From contig JAHEXO010000021.1 in NCBI GenBank assembly GCA_023252065.1, positions 1 through 11,669 of the forward strand: a stretch of 11,669 nucleotides of DNA, in the 5' to 3' direction. The notes below the pieces were generated by a model. The model made no database searches. It was not told the DNA's origin and was given only the letters and a program-made list of their open reading frames with translations. The position numbers were made by a program, and so were the translations under genes. This document shows positions 7,141 to 11,669 of this stretch, piece after piece. Position 1 is the stretch's first letter; every line of letters starts with the position of its first letter. Source of the DNA: Nocardioides sp. (lineage in GTDB: Bacteria > Actinomycetota > Actinomycetes > Propionibacteriales > Nocardioidaceae).

Positions 7141-7865
7141 CGGGCGTACAGCGCCTGGGTCTCCGGGGCGGGCGAGACGCCGAGCTCGTCGCGCAGGGTC
7201 ACGCGCAGCTCCTCGTAGGCCTGCAGCGCCTGGGCCGGGTTGCCGCGCGCGGCCAGCGACTCCATCAGCAATCGGTGCCCGCTCTCGCGCAGGGGGGCGA
7301 TGCGGACCAGCTCCCTGGCTGCCCGCTCGGCCGTCGCCAGCTCGGACCCCGAGAGCCCGAGCGCGCCCACCGCATACGCCTCGAGCGACCGTTCGCGGAC
7401 CAGCTCCAGCTCCTGGCGCATGGACGACGCCCAGGCTCCGTCGCCGCCGATGACGAAGCCGCGCCGGGCGACGAACAGCGACGTCTGTGCAGCCGACCAG
7501 GCGCGCTCCCACTGCTGCTGCGCGACCGCTGACTCGGCACGGTGGATCGCGTCGCGGGCGGCCTCCAGGTCGATCCAGGCACCGGGCGTCAGGTCCAACC
7601 GCAGGCTCCCGGCATCCGCGCGGCAGGGCAGCACGTGCCGGATCCGGGACACCAGCGCGTTGAGTGACTGCTCGTGCCCGCCCGGGTCATCGGGCCACAG
7701 CACGGCGGAGACCTCGTCGCGGGTCGTCACCTGGTCGCGGTGCACGACCAGGAAGGCGAAGCACAAGGCGCCCTGTGGTCCGGGCAGCGCCTGCTCGCGT
7801 CGTACGCCGTCCACCTCGACGGCCAGCCGCCCGCACACCTGGATCCGCACGGTCGAGGGGGTCAT
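7128..7865 (-). CDS. Small SARP-like regulator: winged helix plus BTAD domain
   Basis: This 245-residue protein has an OmpR-type winged-helix DNA-binding domain at about residues 5-95 (VRIQVCGRLAVEVDG, then SLNALVSRIRHVLP for the recognition region) and a bacterial transcriptional activation domain of TPR-like helices at about 100-245 (ALQAYEELRVTLRDELGVSP at the end). Length and layout match short SARP activators such as ActII-ORF4; the AfsR-type NTPase domain is absent. SARPs usually activate nearby biosynthetic or catabolic genes from direct heptamer repeats. The start at 7865 places the beta-strand of the winged helix at the N-terminus as in relatives; the frame is open far upstream but the extension has no homologous character. 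No strong ribosome site is visible. It is divergent from the small protein, methyltransferase and nitrilase operon, its most likely target. Confidence 0.82.
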   Translation of the reverse strand: MTPSTVRIQVCGRLAVEVDGVRREQALPGPQGALCFAFLVVHRDQVTTRDEVSAVLWPDDPGGHEQSLNALVSRIRHVLPCRADAGSLRLDLTPGAWIDLEAARDAIHRAESAVAQQQWERAWSAAQTSLFVARRGFVIGGDGAWASSMRQELELVRERSLEAYAVGALGLSGSELATAERAARELVRIAPLRESGHRLLMESLAARGNPAQALQAYEELRVTLRDELGVSPAPETQALYARLLG

Positions 7866-7904
7866 GATGCGGTCATGGTCCCGCACTTCTCGGCGGTCGG
7901 GGCC

Positions 7905-7947
7905 TTCGAGCCCGTCGAGGCTGGTCGAACCGGACGAACCCGTCGAG
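7905..7947. repeat. TCGA-rich imperfect repeat, possible REP-like element
   Basis: TTCGA (7905-7909) and TCGAA (7925-7929) form an inverted pair, with inner GCC and GGC extending the stem across a 3-nt bulge and a CGTCGA loop. CCCGTCGAG is directly repeated at 7911-7919 and 7939-7947. Intergenic TCGA-rich repeats of this style are common in Nocardioides-like genomes, but copy number cannot be tested in this window. Confidence 0.4.
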
Positions 7948-7959
7948 CCCCAGGGTCCT

Positions 7960-7977
7960 GCCAAGGAATCGCCAAGG
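7960..7977 (+). promoter_or_regulatory. Candidate SARP box: GCCAAGG direct repeat, 11-bp period
   Basis: GCCAAGG at 7960-7966 and again at 7971-7977 are identical heptamers with a 4-bp spacer. SARP regulators recognise direct heptamers spaced by 11 bp just upstream of the -10 element, and a SARP-like gene lies divergent next door. The site is 42 nt before the first gene of the operon. Binding is inference. Confidence 0.45.
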
Positions 7978-8018
7978 CGGGCAGGCCATCGTCGCAGCAA
8001 CCACGAGAGGGACCACCC

Positions 8019-8177
8019 ATGAGCAGGTTGATCAGGTGTGAGTGCGGCTTCATCGCCCGGGGCGAGTCCGACGACGACGTCGTCGCGGCCATCGAGACCC
8101 ACATGAGCACCGACCACCCCGACGTGCTGGCCCGCCTCGACCGCAGCGAGATCTACCACTGGATCGAGCAGACCTGA
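8019..8177 (+). CDS. 52-residue DUF1059-like protein with Cys-X-Cys
   Basis: The small acidic protein begins MSRLIRCECGF and carries Cys7-X-Cys9, then His28 and His33 in IETHMSTDHP, which together could form a compact metal site. The pattern (CxCG, short acidic segment, helix ending in H...H-P) resembles DUF1059 proteins of about 50-60 residues, whose function is unknown. The ATG at 8019 has GAGAGG upstream. The same frame is open from 7674 but that part runs antisense to the BTAD gene and is not supported. The stop is 10 nt before the methyltransferase start, so it leads the operon. A regulatory or metal-binding helper role is possible but not shown. Confidence 0.82.
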   Translation: MSRLIRCECGFIARGESDDDVVAAIETHMSTDHPDVLARLDRSEIYHWIEQT

Positions 8178-8187
8178 GGGAGCCGTC

Positions 8188-9072
8188 GTGAGCACCACGA
8201 CCTTCGACGCAGCCTTTGACGCAGCGCAGTACAAGGAGACCACCCGGGCCCAGTGGCAGGCTGCCGCCGAGGCCTGGGACCGCTGGGAGCCGACCATCGA
8301 GGACTGGTTGGGCGCCGCCACCGAGGCGATGCTCGACTGCGCCCGGGTCGGCTCCGGGAGCCGGGTCCTGGACGTCGCCGCCGGCGCGGGGGGACAGACC
8401 CTTGCGGCGGTACGACGCGTGGGGCCGAGCGGGCGGGTGCTCGCCACCGACCTGGCGCCGGCGATCCTCGCCTACGCCGATGCGCGACTGCGCAACGCCG
8501 GCTACGAGAACGTGGAGACCGCCGAGATGGACGGCGAGCACCTCGACGTACCGCCGGGCTCGTTCGACGCGGTGATCTCCCGGGTCGGGCTGATCTACTT
8601 CCCCGACCGCCAGGCCGCCCTGCAGTCGATGTTGCGGGCGCTCGCGCCCGGCGGCCGGGTCGCGGCACTCACGTACTCGACACCCGAGCGCAACGGCTTC
8701 TTCTCGGTGCCGATCTCGGTGATCCGCGAGCACGCCCAGCTGCCACCGCCGCTGCCGGGCCGGCCCGGACCGTTCAGCCTCGGCACCCAGGAGGTCGCCG
8801 AGCAGGCCCTGATCGACGCCGGCTTCGTGGACGTCGAGTCGATGCTCGTGCCCGCACCGCTCCGCCTTCCGTCGGCCGCGACCTGCCGGCTGTTCGAGCA
8901 GGACTCCTTCGGCGCCCTGCACCAGATGCTGTCGGGGCTGGACGAGGCCGGGCGCGAGGCAGCCTGGACGGAGATCGACACCCGGCTCCGAGCCTTCGAG
9001 ACCGCGGACGGCTTCGTGGGCCCGTGCGAGATGCTCGTCGTCGGCGGCTCCAGACCCTCCGGTGACGCATGA
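8188..9072 (+). CDS. Class I SAM-dependent methyltransferase (UbiE-like)
   Basis: This 294-residue protein has a Rossmann-type SAM-binding fold. Motif I is RVLDVAAGAGGQT at about 59-71, the acidic end of strand 2 is Asp88 in VLATDLAP, the adenine-contact segment is AEMDGEHLD near 112-120, and FDAVISRVGLIYFPD at 126-140 is the post-II/motif IV region, followed by LRALAPGGRVA. It belongs broadly with small-molecule methyltransferases of the UbiE/Methyltransf_25 type; the methyl acceptor cannot be read from the sequence. GTG start with GAGGGAG upstream. Its stop overlaps the nitrilase start (ATGA), so the two proteins are probably made in step and may act on one pathway. The N-terminal 40 residues are Trp- and Ala-rich helix, typical of a substrate lid. 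Confidence 0.92.
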   Translation: MSTTTFDAAFDAAQYKETTRAQWQAAAEAWDRWEPTIEDWLGAATEAMLDCARVGSGSRVLDVAAGAGGQTLAAVRRVGPSGRVLATDLAPAILAYADARLRNAGYENVETAEMDGEHLDVPPGSFDAVISRVGLIYFPDRQAALQSMLRALAPGGRVAALTYSTPERNGFFSVPISVIREHAQLPPPLPGRPGPFSLGTQEVAEQALIDAGFVDVESMLVPAPLRLPSAATCRLFEQDSFGALHQMLSGLDEAGREAAWTEIDTRLRAFETADGFVGPCEMLVVGGSRPSGDA

Positions 9073-9986
9073 CGCGGGCGACGGTCGCCGCCGTCCAGGC
9101 CACGCCGGTGTTCCTCGACCGCGAGGCCACGACCGAGAAGGCGTGCGCCCTGGTCGCCGAGGCGGGTGCCGGGGGCGCCTCCCTGGTCGTGTTCCCGGAG
9201 GCGTTCATCCCGGCGTACCCCGACTGGGTGTGGCGGCTACCGGCCTGGCAGGACGAGCGCTTCGTGGGCCGCCTGCTCGACCAGGCGGTGGCCATACCGG
9301 GTCCGACCACCGACCTGCTGGCCCGGGCCGCACGCGAGGCGGGCGTGACCGTCGCGGTGGGCGTGAACGAGATCGCCGGCGGCACGCTCTACAACACCCT
9401 GCTCTACCTCTCGCCCGACGGAGAGGTAGCCGGCCTGCATCGCAAGCTCATGCCGACGGGCGGGGAGCGGTCCGTGTGGGGGTACGGCGACGGCTCCACA
9501 CTGTCGGCGATCCGGACCCCGCTCGGTGTCGTCGGCGGCCTGATCTGCTGGGAGAACTACATGCCCCTCGCGCGCGCCGCCATGTATGCACAGGGGGTCG
9601 ATATCTACCTCGCGCCGACCTGGGACAACAGCCCGCAGTGGGTGGCCACTCTGCAACACATCGCCAAGGAGGGCCGGGTGTACGTCGTCGGGGTCGCGCC
9701 GCTGCTGCGCGGCGACGACGTACCCGAGGCGCTGCGCGGCGACACCTACCGCGCCGACGGCACCGACTGGATGAGCCGTGGCCACACCACGATCGTCGCG
9801 CCGGGCGGCCAGATCCTGGCGGGGCCGGTGGTCGACCACGAGGAGATCGTCTACGCCGAGATCGACACCGACCAGGTGCGCGAGCACAGGCGGTTCTTCG
9901 ACCCGGTCGGCCACTACTCCCGCCCCGACGTGTTCACCCTTCACGTCGACACCCGGCCGCAGACGTCCGTGGTCTGGGACGCCTGA
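9069..9986 (+). CDS. Nitrilase (carbon-nitrogen hydrolase)
   Basis: It hydrolyses a nitrile to a carboxylate and ammonia. The 305 residues show the full catalytic set: Glu44 in VFPEAFIPAYPDW, Lys126 and Glu133 in HRKLMPTGGERSVWG, and Cys160 in GGLICWENYMPL followed by the Ala-rich helix and APTWD. The FIPAYP and KLMPTGGER segments are those of true nitrilases, not amidases or beta-ureidopropionases. Length is near the lower end for nitrilases; the C-terminus keeps the HYSRPDVF motif but has little tail. The start overlaps the methyltransferase stop by 4 nt and no separate ribosome site is seen, which indicates translational coupling. The natural nitrile is unknown. Partners differ from the Nit1C cluster, since no radical-SAM or GNAT gene is present here. 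Confidence 0.95.
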   Translation: MTRATVAAVQATPVFLDREATTEKACALVAEAGAGGASLVVFPEAFIPAYPDWVWRLPAWQDERFVGRLLDQAVAIPGPTTDLLARAAREAGVTVAVGVNEIAGGTLYNTLLYLSPDGEVAGLHRKLMPTGGERSVWGYGDGSTLSAIRTPLGVVGGLICWENYMPLARAAMYAQGVDIYLAPTWDNSPQWVATLQHIAKEGRVYVVGVAPLLRGDDVPEALRGDTYRADGTDWMSRGHTTIVAPGGQILAGPVVDHEEIVYAEIDTDQVREHRRFFDPVGHYSRPDVFTLHVDTRPQTSVVWDA

Positions 9987-10011
9987 CGTCGGGGGCCGCG
10001 ACCCGTCAGGC
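9981..10011. terminator. Hairpin between convergent nitrilase and DUF1918 genes
   Basis: GCCTGACG at 9981-9988 pairs fully with CGTCAGGC at 10004-10011. After a 2-nt bulge, TCG pairs with CGA, leaving a 7-nt loop GGGGCCG. The nitrilase stop (9984-9986) and the DUF1918 stop (10006-10008) are both in the arms. It is a plausible bidirectional terminator, though neither side has a U-tract, as is usual in actinobacteria. Confidence 0.55.
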
Positions 10012-10191
10012 CCCAGGCGCCACGAAGGCGTCCGGCCCCGGGAACGTCACGCCCTCGTGCCCGTCGGACCAGCGCACGACGTACGGCGGGCCGCCGTTCT
10101 CGCCCCGGACCTCCAGGATCTCGCCCTCGCGTCGGTGCGAAGCATCCCGGTTGCTCTCCACCACCAGACGGTCACCGATCTTCGCCTGCAT
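10006..10191 (-). CDS. DUF1918 small protein
   Basis: This 61-residue protein matches DUF1918, common in actinobacteria: an SH3-like small barrel beginning MQAKIGDRLVV with the conserved stretch REGEILEVRGENGGPPYVVR and the ending HEGVTFPGPDA. Function is unknown; the fold suggests nucleic-acid or protein contact. The start at 10191 is chosen because AAAGGGG (minus strand, 10199-10205) lies 7 nt upstream; a GTG at 10194 is directly adjacent and would be too close. It is convergent with the nitrilase and stands alone, 107 nt from the DUF4234 gene upstream in the same direction. No defects. Confidence 0.9.
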   Translation of the reverse strand: MQAKIGDRLVVESNRDASHRREGEILEVRGENGGPPYVVRWSDGHEGVTFPGPDAFVAPGA

Positions 10192-10295
10192 CACGAGACC
10201 CCTTTCGCTCGCGTCGCTTCGATCTCCTCACGATGCTCCCGCGAACGCGGTGGGGCAAGGGACCTTCGCCTGCTGTTCGGCGTGGCCGCTCCAGG

Positions 10296-10321
10296 GGTCG
10301 GTCAGCGAGCGCCGACCGACC
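10296..10321. terminator. Inverted repeat over the DUF4234 stop codon
   Basis: GGTCGGT (10296-10302) and ACCGACC (10315-10321) form a 7-bp stem with a 12-nt loop, overlapping the DUF4234 stop at 10302-10304. It may act as a terminator for the minus-strand gene, but there is no U-tract and GTCGG/CCGAC also pair in other registers. Confidence 0.35.
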
Positions 10322-10823
10322 GCCAGTAGTCGTTGAGCGCACCGTTGGTCTTCACGAACCAGACGAAGATCCCGACGAAGAAGAACCAGCCCAGGAGCAG
10401 GAACCACAGGCCGGTCGCGGCGCTCACCGGCGCCTTCTGGCCGCGCTGGGTGTAGAGGTGGCCGACCTCGTTGGACGACAGGAACGGCATCACGATGCCC
10501 ACGAAGATCGCCAGCAGCAGGGCGATCCCGCCGCCGAGGCCGTTGCCGCTGTGACGCCGCATCTCGGCGGAGGTCTTGTAGTACCAGATGAAGTGGTAGA
10601 TCCCGAGGGTCACGATGGTGAGCAGGATGCAGATCCCCGTGCTGCGGATCTTGCCGATCTCCCCGGTCGCGACCACCCCCGGCGCGGCGTAGGGCTGGAC
10701 GCCCGGCTGGACGCCCGGCTGGGCGCCGGCGTACGCCGGGTCGGGCTCCTGCTGGTACGGCGACGTCGGGTCGGGCTCCTGCTGGTACGGCGAGGTCGGC
10801 TGGTCGGTCATGTGGGGAATCAT
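10302..10823 (-). CDS. DUF4234 membrane protein with repetitive Pro/Gln-rich N-terminus
   Basis: This 173-residue membrane protein begins with a disordered, Pro/Gln/Tyr-rich cytoplasmic segment (residues 1-58) that contains PTSPYQQEPD twice in tandem (9-18 and 19-28) and PGVQ twice. Three hydrophobic helices follow at about 61-82 (STGICILLTIVTLGIYHFIW), 97-115 and 136-157. The stretch RSTGI..LLTIVTLGIYHFIWYY with later RRHSGNG is the DUF4234 signature; function is unknown. The start at 10823 is preferred because GAGAGGG (10829-10835) lies 5 nt upstream; the ATG at 10811 has no ribosome site. It is divergent from the flavin monooxygenase with 61 nt between starts. The last helix ends in a Trp/Phe-rich segment followed by NGALNDYWRS. 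Confidence 0.87.
   Translation of the reverse strand: MIPHMTDQPTSPYQQEPDPTSPYQQEPDPAYAGAQPGVQPGVQPYAAPGVVATGEIGKIRSTGICILLTIVTLGIYHFIWYYKTSAEMRRHSGNGLGGGIALLLAIFVGIVMPFLSSNEVGHLYTQRGQKAPVSAATGLWFLLLGWFFFVGIFVWFVKTNGALNDYWRSVGAR
10741..10800. repeat. 30-bp tandem duplication coding for a decapeptide repeat
   Basis: Positions 10741-10770 and 10771-10800 are the same 30-bp unit with two mismatches at the end, keeping the reading frame of the DUF4234 protein. The adjacent GCTGGACGCCCG repeat lies at 10694-10717. Slippage-type expansion is likely. Confidence 0.9.
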
Positions 10824-10850
10824 GGCAGCCCTCTCGGGGTTGAGCAGGTA

Positions 10851-10864
10851 GTTGAATCGACAAC
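10851..10864. promoter_or_regulatory. Short inverted repeat in the DUF4234/monooxygenase divergent region
   Basis: GTTG (10851-10854) and CAAC (10861-10864) face each other across AATCGA, and GTTGA also occurs at 10839-10843. TAGTTGAA-type half sites are bound by some MarR regulators, but only one half is well kept. No regulator gene is next to it in the window. Confidence 0.28.
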
Positions 10865-10884
10865 GACCACCAGAGGCGAGAGAC

Positions 10885-11669
10885 ATGCAGTTCGGCATCT
10901 TCACCGTGGGCGACCTGACGCCCGACCCGACGACCGGGCGCACGCCGTCCGAGCACGAGCGGATCAAGGCGACGATCGAGATCGCCAAGAAGGCCGAGGA
11001 GGTCGGGCTCGACGTGTTCGCGACCGGCGAGCACCACAACCCGCCGTTCATCGCGTCCGCGCCGACGACCACGCTGGCCTTCATCGCCGCGCAGACCGAG
11101 CGGATCGTCCTCTCGACCTCGACCACCCTGATCACGACCGATGACCCGGTCCTGATCGCCGAGGACTACGCCAAGCTCCAGCACCTCGCCGACGGCCGGG
11201 TCGACCTGATGATGGGCCGCGGCAACACCGGCCCGGTCTACCCGTGGTTCGGCAAGGACATCCGCGAGGGGATCAACCTCGCGATCGAGAACTACGCCCT
11301 GCTGCGCCGCCTGTGGCGTGAGGACGTCGTGGACTGGGAGGGCCGGTTCCGCACGCCGCTCCAGGGCTTCACCTCGACGCCGCGACCGCTGGACGGCGTA
11401 CCGCCCTTCGTGTGGCACGGCTCGATCCGCTCCCCCGAGATCGCCGAGCAGGCGGCCTACTACGGCGACGGGTTCTTCGCCAACCACATCTTCTGGCCGG
11501 CCTCGCACACCCAGCGGATGGTCGACCTCTACCGCCGCCGCTTCGAGCACTACGGCCACGGCACCGCCGACCAGGCCATCGTCGGCCTCGGCGGCCAGGC
11601 GTTCATGCGCCGCAACAGCCAGGACGCGATCCGGGAGTTCCGGCCCTACTTCGACAATGCCCCGGTCTA
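10885..11669 (+). CDS. Luciferase-like FMN-dependent monooxygenase, CE1758-like (C-terminus cut off)
   Basis: This TIM-barrel flavin enzyme uses reduced FMN and oxygen to oxidise an unknown substrate. The 261 visible residues show MQFGIFTVGDLTPDP at the N-terminus, ATGEHHNPPF at 46-55, STSTTLITTDDPV near 78-89, LADGRVDLMMGRGN at 101-114 (FMN contact region) and FVWHGSIRSPEIAEQAAYYG near 180. These match the CE1758 family closely. A ribosome site, GAGGCGAGAG, lies just before the ATG at 10885. Members of this family often sit next to an NADPH-dependent FMN reductase, which would be past position 11669 if present. It is divergent from the DUF4234 gene. The last codon in view is incomplete. Confidence 0.93.
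   Translation, partial: MQFGIFTVGDLTPDPTTGRTPSEHERIKATIEIAKKAEEVGLDVFATGEHHNPPFIASAPTTTLAFIAAQTERIVLSTSTTLITTDDPVLIAEDYAKLQHLADGRVDLMMGRGNTGPVYPWFGKDIREGINLAIENYALLRRLWREDVVDWEGRFRTPLQGFTSTPRPLDGVPPFVWHGSIRSPEIAEQAAYYGDGFFANHIFWPASHTQRMVDLYRRRFEHYGHGTADQAIVGLGGQAFMRRNSQDAIREFRPYFDNAPV

Larger units (their letters stand above)
7866..8018. promoter_or_regulatory. Divergent intergenic region between BTAD regulator and nitrilase operon
   Basis: This 153-bp stretch has no supportable gene. It holds a TCGA-rich imperfect repeat (7905-7947), a heptamer direct repeat with 11-bp period (7960-7977) and the ribosome site for the small ORF (GAGAGG, just before 8012). Promoters for both directions must lie here or inside the genes. 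The best -10-like match downstream of the heptamers, CATCGT at 7987-7992, is weak. Confidence 0.55.

Noticed and set aside
7866..8447. N-terminal extension of the BTAD regulator frame
   Set aside because: It runs through the divergent region and antisense to the small protein and methyltransferase. The winged helix begins right after the ATG at 7865.
9069..9986. Nit1C-type nitrilase cluster
   Set aside because: The expected radical-SAM, GNAT and PurM-like partners are absent; neighbours are a UbiE-like methyltransferase and a DUF1059-like protein.
10228..11559. 443-codon minus-strand open frame
   Set aside because: It covers the luciferase-like gene in antisense and the DUF4234 gene in the wrong frame. 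Both of those have family signatures.

Overview
The window comes from a high-GC actinobacterium. Codons strongly prefer G or C at the third position, GTG starts are common, and gene content (DUF1918, CE1758-type luciferase-like monooxygenase, SARP-like BTAD regulator, GylR-like IclR regulator) is typical of that phylum. The TCGA-rich imperfect repeat and the overall style suggest Nocardioides or a close relative, but this genus call is inference. Thirteen protein genes are supported, and two of them run off the window edges. No tRNA, rRNA, CRISPR array or insertion sequence was seen.

Region 1 (1-4988, mostly minus strand) is a PEP-dependent dihydroxyacetone (DHA) module. Read in the direction of transcription it is an MIP channel, dhaK, dhaL and a large dhaM. 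The dhaM product carries an EIIA-Man-like domain, a complete HPr domain and a nearly complete enzyme I, so one polypeptide could carry phosphate from PEP to the DhaL nucleotide. An IclR regulator is transcribed divergently. Between it and the channel gene lie two copies of TCGAACGA exactly 20 bp apart, the first forming a perfect dyad. The likely logic is import of glycerol or DHA, phosphorylation to DHA-phosphate, and local control by the IclR protein.

Region 2 (5766-7140) holds a free-standing LanC-like cyclase-fold protein directly after iclR. Its predicted zinc ligands are Cys-Cys-Cys instead of the usual Cys-Cys-His, and no lanthipeptide precursor or dehydratase is visible nearby. A 13-bp tandem repeat of about 3.7 copies sits at its end and contains its stop codon and that of the convergent regulator gene.

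Region 3 (7128-10008) has a small SARP-like BTAD regulator (minus strand) divergent from a tight operon of a 52-residue Cys-X-Cys protein, a class I SAM-dependent methyltransferase and a nitrilase. The shared upstream region contains a heptamer direct repeat with an 11-bp period (GCCAAGG, 4-bp spacer, GCCAAGG), which is the layout of SARP binding sites. The operon ends in a hairpin that includes the stop codons of both convergent genes.

Region 4 (10006-11669) has a DUF1918 protein, a three-helix DUF4234 membrane protein with a repetitive Pro/Gln-rich N-terminus, and, divergent from it, a luciferase-like flavin monooxygenase cut by the window end.

The best candidates for something undescribed are the orphan LanC-like protein with a three-Cys site and the regulator plus small protein, methyltransferase and nitrilase locus.
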